From the NCBI RefSeq assembly GCF_027570195.1, contig NZ_JAKMUZ010000012.1:26769-90768 (forward strand): DNA of 64,000 nucleotides. Direction: 5' to 3'. Shown in pieces: positions 24,923 to 35,020 of the stretch. A program made the position numbers and the translations under genes. This DNA comes from Corynebacterium yonathiae (GTDB taxonomy: Bacteria; Actinomycetota; Actinomycetes; Mycobacteriales; Mycobacteriaceae). The notes under the pieces are model-generated. The model made no database searches. It was not told the origin of the DNA and saw only the letters and a list, made by a program, of their open reading frames with translations. Position 1 is the first letter of the stretch. Each line of letters starts with the position of its first letter.

Positions 24923-26484
24923 ATACGGCCACTAAGGCCCCCTCGCAGGGCCAGTCCCGGGCCGATAACCTCGGGCTGATTTTCTCGGCTTTGATGCTCA
25001 CCATGCTGATGAGCTCCTTGGGCCAAATGATCTTCTCTTCTGCTCTTCCAACCATCGTTGGTGAGCTCGGCGGCGTCGACCACATGAGCTGGGTCATCTC
25101 CGCCTTCCTGGTCACCATGACCATCGCCATGCCCATCTCCGGCAAATTGGGTGACATGCTGGGCCGCAAGTGGCTCTACATCGGCGGTATCGCCACCTTC
25201 GTCGTAGGTTCTACGCTGGGTGGCTTTGCCAACTCCATGTCGCTGCTGATTATCGCCCGCGCAGTCCAGGGCTTTGGTGCTGGTTTTATGATGATTTCCT
25301 CCCAGTCCATCATCGCCGAGGTCACCTCCTCCCGTGAGCGCGGTAAGTTCATGGGCATCATGGGCGGCGTGTTTGGCCTTTCCTCCGTCCTCGGCCCCGT
25401 CCTCGGTGGTTGGTTCACCGACGGCCCGGGGTGGCGCTGGGGCATGTGGATGAACATTCCGCTGGGTATCCTCGCCATCATCGTGTGCACCTTGGTGCTA
25501 CACCTGCGCGTCGGTGAGGCCGACATGAAGCGCTTTGACTGGCTCGGCGCAACCTTCATCGCCATCACCACCGCTTCCCTTATTCTCATGACCACCTGGG
25601 GCGGCACCGAGTACGAGTGGGGCTCGTCCATGATCCTCACCTTGGGTGCCATCACCATCGTCGGCGCCATCATCACCATCCTGGTGGAGCTGCGGGCCAA
25701 GGAACCGCTCATTCCAGTTCGCCTGTTCAAGAACCGCAATATGGCCCTTACCACCTTGTCCGGCGTGGTGCTTGGCTTGGCAATGTTCGGCGTTCTAGGC
25801 TATATGCCTACCTATCTGCAGATGGTTCATACCCTAACCCCGACGAAGGCCGGTCTCATGATGATCCCCATGATGGTGGGCCTTATCGGCACCTCCACGG
25901 GTGTGGGCTTTATCATCGCCCGCACCGGCCATTACAAGGTCTACCCCATCATCGGCCTAGCAATTACCGCCGGTGCACTATTCTGGATGTCTCACCTGAC
26001 CGTAGAGACTTCTCTGACGCAGCTGGGCTGCGAGTTCTTGGTCTTCGGCATCGGCCTAGGCATGGTTATTCAGGTCCTCGTGCTCATCGTCCAGAACTCC
26101 TTCCCACTATCCCAGGTGGGCACGGCAACCGCAGCGAATAACTTCTTCCGCCAGATCGGTTCCGCGCTGGGTGCTTCCCTGGTCGGCTCCATGTTCATCC
26201 ACAATATGAAGGATGAGATGGCTACCCGCATGCCAGAAGCTTTCCAAAAGATGGGCCCGGAGGGCGCCGCCTATGCAGAAAAGTTTGGCAATGCCGACGG
26301 GGGCGCTAATAGCCTCACCCCGGATTTGGTCGCGTCCTTCCCCAAGCCAATCGAGGAAGCAATCCTCAATTCCTATAATGACGGTCTGACCCCGGTCATC
26401 GCCCTGATGGTTCCGTTGGTCATCGTCGCCCTCGTTCTTCTGCTGCCTCTTCGCGAGGAGCGTCTGAAGGAGACGATTGACTAA
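24916..26484 (+). CDS. DHA2-type MFS multidrug exporter (EmrB/QacA group)
   Basis: A 522-residue, 14-segment proton antiporter exporting drugs or other hydrophobic compounds. Motif A GKLGDMLGRKWLY follows TM2, and the motif C-like GLSSVLGPVLGGWFTD is in TM5. A central loop with ELRAKEPLIPVRLFKNRN is typical of DHA2 members. The start at 24916 follows AAAGGA and overlaps the TetR stop, so the two are translationally coupled. Confidence 0.9.
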   Translation: MVDTATKAPSQGQSRADNLGLIFSALMLTMLMSSLGQMIFSSALPTIVGELGGVDHMSWVISAFLVTMTIAMPISGKLGDMLGRKWLYIGGIATFVVGSTLGGFANSMSLLIIARAVQGFGAGFMMISSQSIIAEVTSSRERGKFMGIMGGVFGLSSVLGPVLGGWFTDGPGWRWGMWMNIPLGILAIIVCTLVLHLRVGEADMKRFDWLGATFIAITTASLILMTTWGGTEYEWGSSMILTLGAITIVGAIITILVELRAKEPLIPVRLFKNRNMALTTLSGVVLGLAMFGVLGYMPTYLQMVHTLTPTKAGLMMIPMMVGLIGTSTGVGFIIARTGHYKVYPIIGLAITAGALFWMSHLTVETSLTQLGCEFLVFGIGLGMVIQVLVLIVQNSFPLSQVGTATAANNFFRQIGSALGASLVGSMFIHNMKDEMATRMPEAFQKMGPEGAAYAEKFGNADGGANSLTPDLVASFPKPIEEAILNSYNDGLTPVIALMVPLVIVALVLLLPLREERLKETID

Positions 26485-26665
26485 CGGTGCCTCACCGGCA
26501 CGGGCACAGTCCACAGACGAGAAGCTGCATGCCTAGCCCCGCTTGCCGACGCCCCCATTGAATCCGCCCTCGGCTATGCTCCTGGCGGACTGAGCGATAA
26601 CATGCACTTATCGGCGCAGCGCTGGTTCGGTTCCTGGGACGTTCCTACGATGTAGCTCCCCCACA
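26485..26665. other. Short gap after the MFS gene
   Basis: The roughly 180 bases behind the pump contain no supported gene. A short open frame on the plus strand ends in SAQRWFGSWDVPTM but has no start, ribosome site or recognisable family. It could be a gene remnant. Confidence 0.3.
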
Positions 26666-26688
26666 CCCCGCTCACGGCGGGGTATTTT
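26666..26688 (+). terminator. Rho-independent terminator
   Basis: CCCCG and CGGGG pair around a seven-base loop, followed by TATTTTTT. It ends transcription coming from the MFS gene and lies directly at the end of the decayed gene on the other strand. Confidence 0.75.
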
Positions 26689-27797
26689 TTATTGCCAGAA
26701 ACCCATCTGCCGCAGAACTTGGGATCCAATTCCCAAAATGGCAACGATGGCGGCAATGATGCCGATAGCCGCGCCGGCGCTCGATCCTCCACCAATGCCG
26801 CTTATCGCTGGCTTTTTGGTGACCGCTACCGTCTGGTTCAGTGCTTTTCCGGCCGGGCGAGTTTCCCCGTTGCGCAGCAGGTATGGAGTAATACGCACCT
26901 CAGCCGTGCCTTCCTGCAAGGCCTCATAAGTCCCGTCAGAATGCACCGAAAGAACCTCCGGATCGGACGAGGTTACCGATGACCCCGCCCCCTAACCGGG
27001 CACCGTCCCACCCTGCAATGCTTACGCCAATGCTGCTGGAATCGCCCACATGGGTACCGCCGCTAAAACGTATAGCCGCGCTTGCCAGAGCGGTTTCCGG
27101 CACCGCAATGGGAAATGCATGCCGTCCTTCGAGGCGCTCTGGGGCGCCCGACACCGCGTGCTCGGAATAATGGCCGGCCGTCGTGTTTCCAACCTAGGCT
27201 TGCGCAAAATAGTGGTTGGCTGGGTCAAGCAAGCTGTAGATATGCCCCGCACCGCCAGAATAGGAACCGTTGGAGTGGTTGAGCTGATTCCACTCGCTCC
27301 CAGAACCGCCATCAGTAGACCAGCTGGCAATGGCGCGCTCCATGGGTAACGAAGTGAGGTTTTCTGCGAAGAAGGCGCCGGACTTTGCCGTCCACGGATC
27401 CTCCCCGTCTCCACGGCGATGCTCAAAGTCAAAGTTTTCCTCCGCAGCGCGCTGCATTGCGGTGTACTCCAATCCCTTGCTCCAGGATATGCCGTTGATA
27501 TAAGCGGTGCGGTCCGGTGCGACGTCGCGAAGCCTGGCACCGCCAAACGGAAGATTGGCATCCCAGGCCTTGCCACGCAGCTCATGCATTTGGCGGGTCA
27601 CCGTCTCGATATGGGACTGCAGCTCAGGAGTGGCAAAACCTAAGCCACACCACCGTCAACCTGGGTGATATCCAACTGGGCAACGGGCACCGAGCCTGCG
27701 GAGGGATAGGACGCAGCTCCCGCTGCAGGAACAGAAAGCGCCCTGCCGTCATAGCCGCAACGATGGACAAGGCAAGGGCACGAATACGCACAGACAT
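26689..27797 (-). pseudogene. Decayed CAP-domain (SCP/PR1-like) secreted protein gene
   Basis: Reading leftward from the ATG at 27797 gives a signal-peptide-like start (MSVRIRALALSIVAAMTAG), but the frame must shift twice within 200 bases to continue. The next open part (about 27601-27194) has INGISWSKGLEYTAMQRAAE, FEHRRGDGEDPW and FFAENL, resembling the CAP fold (AENL in place of GENL). It meets an in-frame TAG at 27194-27196, after which VGNTTAGHYSEHAVSGAPERL continues in the same frame. One more shift near 26970 is needed to reach a C-terminal part with a membrane anchor (SSAGAAIGIIAAIVAILGIG). With at least three frameshifts and one stop, it is a pseudogene unless the sequence has errors. 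Confidence 0.75.
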
Positions 27798-27861
27798 TTA
27801 AAAGCCTTAGAGAGATATGGTACGGATACTCTCTTAACTTTATTCCTGTGCGCTGGGAAAG

Positions 27862-28431
27862 CTAACGCTTCTTTTCCTCCGGCTTGGGCAAAAGCAGCTC
27901 ATACACATCGGTATCTCGCCACTGGCCCGCAAGCTCGCCGTAGGTCATCTTCGCCATGTGTGAGTAGGTACCAACCTTTACAAAGCCGCGGGACTTATGC
28001 AGTCCCGCAGAACCCGAGTTTTCTGGGAAGATCCACGAGTGGATAGCCCACTTGTGTAGGTCCTTACATACCTCAATCAAGCGGTCCAAAAGTGCTCCGC
28101 CGATGCCGCGGCCCTGTGCATCGGCGCCTAGATAAATGGAGTCCTCCACTACTCCGTGGAAGACGGTACGGGTGGATACCGGGGCCGCGGAAACCCACCC
28201 CAGGACCTTCGAATCATCATCTGCTTCAACTGCTACGTGGACCGAAGGCATAATCTTGCCCGATTTGAATTCTTCAAAGGTCAAAGAGCGGGTCTCATAG
28301 GTGGCGTGCCCGGTATTGAGGCCCTGTTCATAGATCTCGCGCATCTGCGGATAATCCGCCGCAATGAAGGGACGGATACGGAAGTCTTTCTTCTTTTCGT
28401 CCGAAGACGTCTGCTTGGCGTTCTCACTCAT
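27862..28431 (-). CDS. GNAT acetyltransferase (phosphinothricin acetyltransferase-like)
   Basis: A 189-residue acetyl-CoA-dependent N-acetyltransferase. The CoA-binding loop is GADAQGRGIGGALL (about 105-118). The start of the domain, IRPFIAADYPQMREIYEQGL with GHATYETRSLT, and the later HSWIFPENSGSAGLHKSRGF are typical of the Pat/bar subgroup, which acetylates amino-acid analogues such as phosphinothricin or methionine sulfoximine. The physiological substrate is unknown. ATG 28431 is preferred; a start three codons earlier is possible. Confidence 0.85.
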   Translation of the reverse strand: MSENAKQTSSDEKKKDFRIRPFIAADYPQMREIYEQGLNTGHATYETRSLTFEEFKSGKIMPSVHVAVEADDDSKVLGWVSAAPVSTRTVFHGVVEDSIYLGADAQGRGIGGALLDRLIEVCKDLHKWAIHSWIFPENSGSAGLHKSRGFVKVGTYSHMAKMTYGELAGQWRDTDVYELLLPKPEEKKR

Positions 28432-28509
28432 GTACAACATTATTACTGGGCTATGCCCATCTTCGCCACGCTGTACACATAAAGATCGCCAAACGCGAAC
28501 GAGCCCGGC

Positions 28510-29874
28510 CTAGTCGCCGCCTTCCAGCAAGTCAGTGACGAGCTCCGCAATGGCAGAGCGCTCAGAGCGCTGCAGCGTAATATGTGCAAAAAGCTCGTGC
28601 CCCTTGAGTTTTTCAATCACGGCCTGGACACCATCATGACGGCCCACGCGCAGGTTATCGCGCTGCGCTACGTCATGGGTAAGCACTACTCGCGATCCCT
28701 TGCCCAGACGAGAAAGCACGGTGAGCAAAACATTTCGCTCCAAGGACTGCGCCTCGTCGACAATGACGAAGGCATCATGCAAAGAGCGACCACGAATATG
28801 CGTCAACGGCAAAACCTCGATCAGCCCGCGCTCGTGGACTTCTTCCATGACGTTTTCAGTCACCAGGCCCTCCAAGGTGTCATAGACTGCCTGCGCCCAC
28901 GGGTTCATCTTGTCCGATTCGGTACCCGGCAGGTATCCCAGAGACTGCCCACCTACCGCATACATCGGGCGAAAGACCACGATGCGGCGGTGCTCACCAC
29001 GCTCAAGCACGGCCTCCAAGCCGGCGCACAATGCAAGTGCCGACTTACCGGTGCCCGCGCGGCCGCCAATGGAAACAATGCCCACGTTTGGATCCATCAG
29101 TAGGTCCAAGGCGATGCGCTGCTCCGCCGAGCGCCCCTGGAGTCCAAAGGCATTGATATCACCGCGAACGAGCTCGACGACGCCATCCGCAGTTATACGA
29201 CCCAGCGCGGATTGCGCGCCGGCCGTCAAAGTGAGGCCGCAGTGGACAGGTAGTTCGTCCACAGCAGTACCCTTTTCAGTTTCGACACCATCTAGAATGA
29301 CTTCCCCATCACGGTAGAGGGCATCGATGACAGCAGGGCTAGCCTGCACCGTTGCCATTCCGGTATAGCCAGTTAGAACTACATCCTGAGCGTGGTACTC
29401 ATCCGCCTGCACGCCTACTGCACCGGCCTTCACACGCAGTGGCACGTCCTTGGTGACTAGTACGGTGTCCTTACCCTCGTGTGCGAGGTTAAGGGCACAG
29501 GCCAGGATGCGGTGGTCACCCTCTGGACCGCGGAATGCGGTGGGCAGCAAGGACTGGTCTTGATGATTCAACTCCACGCGCAGGGTGCCGCCATCTACGT
29601 TGACGGGCACCGGCTGGTCTAGCGCTTCATAGGTAGCTCGCAGTTCCTCCAAAAAGCGAAGAGCTTGGCGGGCGAACCAGCCAAGCTCCGGGTGATGACG
29701 TTTTCCTTCCAATTCAGAAATAACTACGACTGGAAGGACCACATCGTGCTCTGCAAATTTACGCAGAGCCCAAGGATCAGAAAGCAGGACCGAGGTATCC
29801 ACTACATAGGTCTTAGTAGCGACAGTGTTATCAGCAGTGGCAAGCGGAGTAGAAAGTACAGAGGGACGAGACAT
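28510..29874 (-). CDS. PhoH2-type protein (PIN domain plus PhoH ATPase)
   Basis: A 454-residue fusion. The N-terminal PIN RNase domain (about 22-160) has [22 protein letters not shown] and the acidic [10 protein letters not shown]. The C-terminal PhoH helicase-like ATPase has Walker [12 protein letters not shown] (about 265) and Walker [10 protein letters not shown]. Such proteins act as RNA helicase/RNases in actinobacteria. The start ATG at 29874 ([10 protein letters not shown]) is preferred; an in-frame start at 29961 lacks a ribosome site. No partner gene is adjacent. Confidence 0.9.
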   Translation of the reverse strand: MSRPSVLSTPLATADNTVATKTYVVDTSVLLSDPWALRKFAEHDVVLPVVVISELEGKRHHPELGWFARQALRFLEELRATYEALDQPVPVNVDGGTLRVELNHQDQSLLPTAFRGPEGDHRILACALNLAHEGKDTVLVTKDVPLRVKAGAVGVQADEYHAQDVVLTGYTGMATVQASPAVIDALYRDGEVILDGVETEKGTAVDELPVHCGLTLTAGAQSALGRITADGVVELVRGDINAFGLQGRSAEQRIALDLLMDPNVGIVSIGGRAGTGKSALALCAGLEAVLERGEHRRIVVFRPMYAVGGQSLGYLPGTESDKMNPWAQAVYDTLEGLVTENVMEEVHERGLIEVLPLTHIRGRSLHDAFVIVDEAQSLERNVLLTVLSRLGKGSRVVLTHDVAQRDNLRVGRHDGVQAVIEKLKGHELFAHITLQRSERSAIAELVTDLLEGGD

Positions 29875-30002
29875 GGTGGCAGGGTTCTCCCTTAGTGTGC
29901 GGTAGATCAGACTTCTTCCGAATGACCCCGACTCCCCGGGGTTGCCACCCAAAGTAGGCACCGAAGGTTGAAATTACATGGGTGCAAGATGAACATTAAG
30001 AA

Positions 30003-30038
30003 AACGAAAAATCCCTCCGCAGCGGATGCTGCGAAGGG
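30003..30038 (-). terminator. Rho-independent terminator of the LGFP lipoprotein gene
   Basis: On the minus strand CCCTTCGCAGC pairs with GCTGCGGAGGG around a four-base loop and is followed by ATTTTTCGTTTT, 20 bases after the stop codon at 30058. Confidence 0.8.
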
Positions 30039-30057
30039 AAGAACTCAAAAAAGCGAT

Positions 30058-30681
30058 CTACTTCTCTACGGAAGAGGTGAACTTGCCACTCTCGTCCTGG
30101 ATCCAGGAGATGACGCCATCATCGAACTGCTGGGTCCAACCATTGCCTTCAGAAACTGCCTCCTCAGCAGCCTTAGGCAGGCCTACCTCTGCGTCCAAAC
30201 CGCCCTGTTCCTTCCAGGTCTCAGCAATCTTGCCGACGATTGGCTGAGCGCCCTCATCGTCATCGAAGGTCAGCAGGTTGCCGTTATCAAAGCTAGCGAG
30301 GAACTCGTCATCGTCGCCCTGCTCGATGCTCTTTACGTCACCCCACTCAGCCTTCTTCTCTTCAATAGCGGAAGCGAAATCAGCAGGAACGTCTACGTCA
30401 CCGTTAGCGGTAGCGATGGACTTGGTATCGCCACCCTTGTCGTCCGCATCATCGGAGTCAGAAGCTTCTGCGCCTTCGGAATCGTCTGCGTCGTCAGCGT
30501 CATCCTTAGAGGTGGCGTCAGCGGCGGCGGAACCAGCAGCGTCGGTAGCGTCGGCTGCTACGGAACCGGCACTGTCCTTAGCGTCGTTAGCTGCATCCTC
30601 AGCATCGGAGCAAGCTACGAGCGCAACGGATAGGGTTGCGGCTGCAAAGCCACCTGCAATACGACGGGTCATCTTCTGCAT
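30058..30681 (-). CDS. Secreted lipoprotein with LGFP-like repeat
   Basis: A 207-residue lipoprotein. A basic signal peptide ends in the lipobox VALVAC (Cys24). An Ala/Asp/Ser-rich, acidic, probably disordered linker covers about 25-90. The C-terminal domain (about 95-207) has the pattern AEWGD, VGLPKAAEEAVSEGNGW, QQFDDGVISWIQDESG, which matches the LGFP repeat found in mycolata envelope proteins and thought to bind the cell wall. AAAGGATG precedes the ATG. It is alone between terminators. Confidence 0.85.
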   Translation of the reverse strand: MQKMTRRIAGGFAAATLSVALVACSDAEDAANDAKDSAGSVAADATDAAGSAAADATSKDDADDADDSEGAEASDSDDADDKGGDTKSIATANGDVDVPADFASAIEEKKAEWGDVKSIEQGDDDEFLASFDNGNLLTFDDDEGAQPIVGKIAETWKEQGGLDAEVGLPKAAEEAVSEGNGWTQQFDDGVISWIQDESGKFTSSVEK

Positions 30682-30827
30682 TACTGCATCATCCTTTCAA
30701 CAAGAAAGTAAGTTAGTTCTAAATTTGTTGTTAAATCGCCCTTCGTGGCGAACAAGGCCCACCGTAACGGCGCCGTTCAGCCGGCGCCACCCACACAGAC
30801 AGGAAGTAGACAGCAAACAATAAAGGA

Positions 30828-31502
30828 CTACCTACGTTTACGCAGCTTAGAGCCTTTCTTTCTCTTTTGTAACGAATTGTTAACGTTTCTACGCACTTGC
30901 TTTGCTTTCGCCTTTTCCCTAGCGCTGCGTTTCGGTTTCTCCTGCCGCGAGGACCGCGCTGTACGCCCCTTAGCGACGCCCACGAAATCCTGAATTGCCT
31001 CCCCGTCTTCCTCCTTGCGCCACACCAACGCAATTTCCGTCACCGGCACGGACTCATCCTTCAACCCCAGCGGCACCACCTGCTTCTTGCTCAGTACCTT
31101 GAGTAGGGGCCGAGGCGCAATCGCAACGCCCACATTGGCCGCTACTACTTGGAGGGCTTCCCGAACCGCGGGGACATCGACAAGACCGGAATCGGCGAGG
31201 CGGTAGTTAAGGTGTTCATCGGCGACGTCGGCAAGCATAAGCTCTTCGCCTACCTCCGCATAGACCGAGTCCTTTGGAACCGCAATGCCTGGTGCCTCTT
31301 TATAAAGTCGCACCACATGAAAGGTGTCATCGACGCGCATATCCGGCAGACGCACAAGGGCCAAATCCACCTCGCCAGCTAAAAGCGGAACCAGCGCATC
31401 ATCAGCATCAACGGTGCATAAACCACCGTGAGCAGTATTTTCTTCGAATCGGCGGAACCACTTTCCAGGCTCCGTGCCGGTGGCAAAAGCTAAGCGCAGC
31501 AT
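30828..31502 (-). CDS. LysR-type effector-binding domain protein lacking a DNA-binding domain
   Basis: A 224-residue protein made of a single LysR_substrate-like periplasmic-binding fold (MLRLAFATGTEPGKWFRRF, EVDLALVRLP, NVGVAIAPRPLL, EIALVWRKEED). The N-terminal helix-turn-helix of LysR regulators is absent, and the last ~40 residues are very basic (KPKRSAREKAKAKQVRRN), perhaps for nucleic-acid binding. It is divergent from the DUF5997 gene with 35 bases between starts. The ATG at 31502 is chosen by fit to the fold. The role is unknown. Confidence 0.75.
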   Translation of the reverse strand: MLRLAFATGTEPGKWFRRFEENTAHGGLCTVDADDALVPLLAGEVDLALVRLPDMRVDDTFHVVRLYKEAPGIAVPKDSVYAEVGEELMLADVADEHLNYRLADSGLVDVPAVREALQVVAANVGVAIAPRPLLKVLSKKQVVPLGLKDESVPVTEIALVWRKEEDGEAIQDFVGVAKGRTARSSRQEKPKRSAREKAKAKQVRRNVNNSLQKRKKGSKLRKRR

Positions 31503-31537
31503 AGAGGACAGTCTACTGAAAGTGCTACGGTAAAAAC

Positions 31538-31903
31538 GTGACTGAAGAACATAAGCAACCATCCGGCACCGCCATGCGTGCCCAGACCGCGGCGAAGAAG
31601 CTAGGTATCTACCTGCCCGCCGCGCCGGACGAGTTTCAAAACAGTGCCATTAGCCACGAAGAGCTGCGCGAATTGCAGCATAACCCGCCCGAGTGGCTGC
31701 AAACCTTGCGCCGCGAAGGGCCTCACCCCCGCCCCGAGGTCGCCCATAAACTAGGCATCTCCGTTACCGCGCTCAAAAAGAACGACATGGATAAGCCGCT
31801 GACCACAGCGGAAATCAATCAGCTCCTTCAAGAGCAGCCGGAATGGCTCCAGAAGGCCCGCGCCACCATGGCGCAGGCCCGTGGCCATGAGGTTAAGGAC
31901 TAG
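31538..31903 (+). CDS. DUF5997 family protein
   Basis: A 121-residue soluble protein, conserved in actinobacteria, with [17 protein letters not shown] and two similar segments: [20 protein letters not shown] and [38 protein letters not shown] in the middle looks helix-turn-helix-like, so a regulatory role is possible. The GTG at 31538 has TACGGT six bases in front, consistent with a leaderless start. It ends four bases inside the convergent glyA stop (CTAG). Function unknown. Confidence 0.75.
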   Translation: MTEEHKQPSGTAMRAQTAAKKLGIYLPAAPDEFQNSAISHEELRELQHNPPEWLQTLRREGPHPRPEVAHKLGISVTALKKNDMDKPLTTAEINQLLQEQPEWLQKARATMAQARGHEVKD

Positions 31904-33183
31904 ACTAGCTTCCAGTCCTCGAGGCCCTCATACAGCGGGTAGTGCTGGGCAATCTTGCCCACGCGGGCGCGCAGGGCCTCCACATCGGCATTCTTGCCTT
32001 GCACCAGGGCGGTGCCGATAATATCTGCAACCTCGGTAAAGGCCTCCGCATCGAGGCCCCGAGTCGCCAGCGCAGAGGTACCAATGCGCAGGCCAGAGGT
32101 GACCATCGGCGGGCGCGGGTCATTCGGCACGGCATTGCGATTAACGGTGATACCTACCTCGTGCAGCAGATCCTCTGCCTGCTGGCCGTCCAGTTCAGAA
32201 TTGCGCAGGTCCGCAAGGACCAAGTGCACGTCGGTGCCGCCGGTGAGCACATCCACTCCAGCTGCCTTTGCGTCCTCTGCGGTAAGACGCTCCGCCAGGA
32301 TGCGAGCGCCCTCCAAGGTGCGCTCCTGGCGCCCCTTGAATTCCTCGGTCGCGGCAATCTTCATAGCGATAGCTTTCGCAGCGACCACGTGCATCAACGG
32401 TCCTCCCTGCTGCCCAGGGAAGACGTTGGAATTGATCTTCTTGGCATAATCCTGCTTTGCCAAAATCATGCCGGAACGCGGACCGCCCAGGGTCTTGTGC
32501 ACGGTGGTAGACACGATATCCGCATGCGGAACCGGGCTTGGGTGCAAGCCGGCAGCCACGAGGCCGGCGAAGTGAGCCATATCTACCCACAGGTATGCGC
32601 CCACTTCATCAGCGATCTCACGGAAAGCTGCGAAGTCCATAGTGCGCGGATAGGCAGACCAGCCGCCGATAATGACCTTCGGCTTCTCCTTCAGAGCCTG
32701 CTCGCGTAGCTTATCCATATCCACGCGCATGGTCTCTGGATCCACCTCATAAGCTGCGACATCATAAAGCTTGCCAGAGAAGTTTAGCTTCATTCCGTGC
32801 GTGAGGTGGCCGCCGTGTGCTAGGGATAGGCCCAAAATCTTGTCTCCCGGCTCAGCAATGGTAGACAGCACCGCCGCATTCGCCTGCGCACCGGAGTGCG
32901 GCTGCACGTTGGCAAACTCCGCACCGAAAAGCTCCTTCGCGCGGTTGCGAGCTAGGTCCTCCACGACATCGACATGCTCACAGCCGCCGTAGTAGCGACG
33001 CCCCGGGTAGCCCTCGGCGTATTTATTGGTAAGCACAGAGCCTTGGGCCTGGAGCACAGCACGAGGAACGAAATTCTCAGATGCGATCATCTCCAGAGTT
33101 TCGCGCTGGCGGGAGATTTCTCCCTGAATTGCGCCAAATACGTCCGGATCGAGGTCGCGGAGGTCAGAGGTAAAAGAAGCCAT
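31900..33183 (-). CDS. glyA: Serine hydroxymethyltransferase
   Basis: A PLP enzyme that interconverts serine and glycine and supplies methylene-tetrahydrofolate. It has 427 residues, normal length. The PLP lysine lies in [14 protein letters not shown] (about residue 230). [15 protein letters not shown] near the start and the C-terminal [15 protein letters not shown] are typical. The ATG at 33183 is divergent from coaA, as in other Corynebacteriales. I looked for a glycine riboswitch in the leader and did not see one. Confidence 0.97.
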   Translation of the reverse strand: MASFTSDLRDLDPDVFGAIQGEISRQRETLEMIASENFVPRAVLQAQGSVLTNKYAEGYPGRRYYGGCEHVDVVEDLARNRAKELFGAEFANVQPHSGAQANAAVLSTIAEPGDKILGLSLAHGGHLTHGMKLNFSGKLYDVAAYEVDPETMRVDMDKLREQALKEKPKVIIGGWSAYPRTMDFAAFREIADEVGAYLWVDMAHFAGLVAAGLHPSPVPHADIVSTTVHKTLGGPRSGMILAKQDYAKKINSNVFPGQQGGPLMHVVAAKAIAMKIAATEEFKGRQERTLEGARILAERLTAEDAKAAGVDVLTGGTDVHLVLADLRNSELDGQQAEDLLHEVGITVNRNAVPNDPRPPMVTSGLRIGTSALATRGLDAEAFTEVADIIGTALVQGKNADVEALRARVGKIAQHYPLYEGLEDWKLV

Positions 33184-33301
33184 AAAAGTGAGGTCCCCTT
33201 CTCAAAATCAAGCGGTATGGGCTGCTGCATATCTTATCGTGCCATGCACCCTAAGGGGGCATACTTTTACCCATAGTTTAGGCAAGTGCGACAATAGAGC
33301 C

Positions 33302-34228
33302 ATGGCGCGCACACTGGATTCGAGTCCCTACCTAGACTTTGACCGTGAGACCTGGCGTGAACTGCGTAAATCTATGCCCCAGGTGCTCACGGAGACCGAG
33401 GTAGAAAAGCTACGCGGCTTAGGAGACCGCATTGACTTGGACGAAGTAGCTGATGTCTACCTCCCCCTCTCCCGCCTTATCCATATGCAGGTCATGGCAC
33501 GCCAGCAATTGACCACAGCCACCGAATCCTTTTTGGGCAATCCCCACACGCACGTTCCATTTGTCATCGGCGTAGCCGGTTCCGTAGCCGTGGGAAAGTC
33601 CACCACGGCTCGCCTCCTTCAGGTGCTACTGCAACACTGGGATTCCCACCCCAAGGTCGCGCTGGTTACTACCGACGGCTTTCTATTCCCCACCAAGACG
33701 CTAAAAGAACGCGGCCTCATGCAGCGCAAAGGCTTTCCGGAATCCTATGACCGGCGCGCGCTGCTCCGCTTTGTCACAGACGTAAAATCAGGGAAACCAC
33801 TGGTTAAGGCGCCGCTGTATTCCCATATTTCCTATGACATCGTCGAAGGGGAATACCAGGAAGTTCATCAGCCCGACATCTTGATCTTAGAGGGGCTCAA
33901 TGTGCTGCAAACAAGCCCTACGCTCACCGTGGCAGATCTCTTTGATTTCTCTGTCTACGTCGATGCCCGCACCGACGACATCGAGCAGTGGTACATCGAC
34001 CGCTTCCTCACCCTGCGTCATACCGCATTCCGCGAGCCCAACGCCCACTTCTCTGCCTTTGCAGACATGAACGATGAAGAAGCCCGCGACCAAGCACGCG
34101 AAATTTGGCAGTCCATCAACTTGCCCAATCTGGTGGAAAATATTCTGCCCACTCGCGTGCGGGCCTCCCTCGTACTTAGAAAGGGCTCGCATCACCTAGT
34201 AGAACAGGTGCGGATGCGCAAACTCTAA
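33302..34228 (+). CDS. coaA: Type I pantothenate kinase
   Basis: The first committed step of CoA synthesis, phosphorylating pantothenate with ATP. It has 308 residues. The P-loop is [14 protein letters not shown] (about 92-105), followed by [18 protein letters not shown] and YDIVEG. The ATG at 33302 ([19 protein letters not shown]) is preferred: GACAAT ends six bases before it, consistent with a leaderless start. A longer in-frame reading from 33188 would overlap the glyA promoter region. It ends three bases before the convergent uppS gene. Confidence 0.96.
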   Translation: MARTLDSSPYLDFDRETWRELRKSMPQVLTETEVEKLRGLGDRIDLDEVADVYLPLSRLIHMQVMARQQLTTATESFLGNPHTHVPFVIGVAGSVAVGKSTTARLLQVLLQHWDSHPKVALVTTDGFLFPTKTLKERGLMQRKGFPESYDRRALLRFVTDVKSGKPLVKAPLYSHISYDIVEGEYQEVHQPDILILEGLNVLQTSPTLTVADLFDFSVYVDARTDDIEQWYIDRFLTLRHTAFREPNAHFSAFADMNDEEARDQAREIWQSINLPNLVENILPTRVRASLVLRKGSHHLVEQVRMRKL

Positions 34229-34231
34229 CCG

Positions 34232-35008
34232 CTATTTTCCAAAGCGTCGCGAGCGCTGCGAATAATCGCGCAAAGCACGAAGGAAATCCACCTTACGGAA
34301 TGCCGGCCAATAGGTATCTGTAAACCAGATCTCCGAATACGCAGCCTGCCACAGGAGGAAGCCCGATAGTCGTTGTTCACCAGAGGTACGGATTACCAAA
34401 TCGGGGTCTGGAAGCCCCTTGGTATACAAGTGCTCACCAATAGACTCTGCGGTGACGCGATCCGCCATTTCCGACGCGGAAGTTCCCTTCTTTGCTTCCG
34501 TGCGCACAAGGTTCTGCACTGCGTCGACGATTTCTTGGCGCCCGCCATAACCGACGGCCACATTAACAACGACCCCATTATTGTCCTTGGTTGTCGCTGC
34601 CGCCGTAACCATGCGCTGGCGAATATCATCCGGGAGCAGATCGAGGTGGCCCACAAGGCGTACTTGGCAACCGACATCGCTATGAGATAGATGGCTGACC
34701 ACATCCGAGATGATGTCAAAGAGCAGCTCTACTTCTTGTTCGCTGCGTTTTAGGTTCTCGGTGGACAGCAAATAGATGGTGACGACTTCGATATCGGTAT
34801 CGCGGCACCACGAGATCATCTCTCCGATTTTCTTCGCGCCTTGGCGGTGGCCATGGCTGATATCGGTAAAACCAGCCTCACGCGCCCACCGGCGATTGCC
34901 ATCGGCCATGATAGCGATGTGCTTGGGCTGCGGTTTACCCTTAATCAGGCTCGCTAGGCGGGCTTCATAAGCTGGGTAAGCCAGCTGCTTGAGAGAACTC
35001 ACGCTCAT
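34232..35008 (-). CDS. uppS: Short-chain cis-prenyl transferase (isoprenyl diphosphate synthase)
   Basis: A 258-residue UppS-family enzyme that condenses isopentenyl diphosphate in the cis configuration. Motifs: HIAIMADGNRRWA (catalytic Asp), YLLSTENLKR, VGYGGRQEI, DLVIRTSGEQRLSGFLLWQ and YSEIWF. The position next to mca and coaA matches mycobacterial Rv1086, which makes Z,E-farnesyl diphosphate rather than the long-chain product, so a similar first-step role in decaprenyl phosphate synthesis is likely. The chain length is an inference from synteny. It is last in a three-gene minus-strand unit with the small membrane protein and mca. Confidence 0.88.
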   Translation of the reverse strand: MSVSSLKQLAYPAYEARLASLIKGKPQPKHIAIMADGNRRWAREAGFTDISHGHRQGAKKIGEMISWCRDTDIEVVTIYLLSTENLKRSEQEVELLFDIISDVVSHLSHSDVGCQVRLVGHLDLLPDDIRQRMVTAAATTKDNNGVVVNVAVGYGGRQEIVDAVQNLVRTEAKKGTSASEMADRVTAESIGEHLYTKGLPDPDLVIRTSGEQRLSGFLLWQAAYSEIWFTDTYWPAFRKVDFLRALRDYSQRSRRFGK

Positions 35009-35020
35009 CAGTCTAACCGC

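Noticed and set aside
33184..33301. Glycine riboswitch upstream of glyA
   Set aside because: The leader is short and lacks recognisable aptamer blocks.
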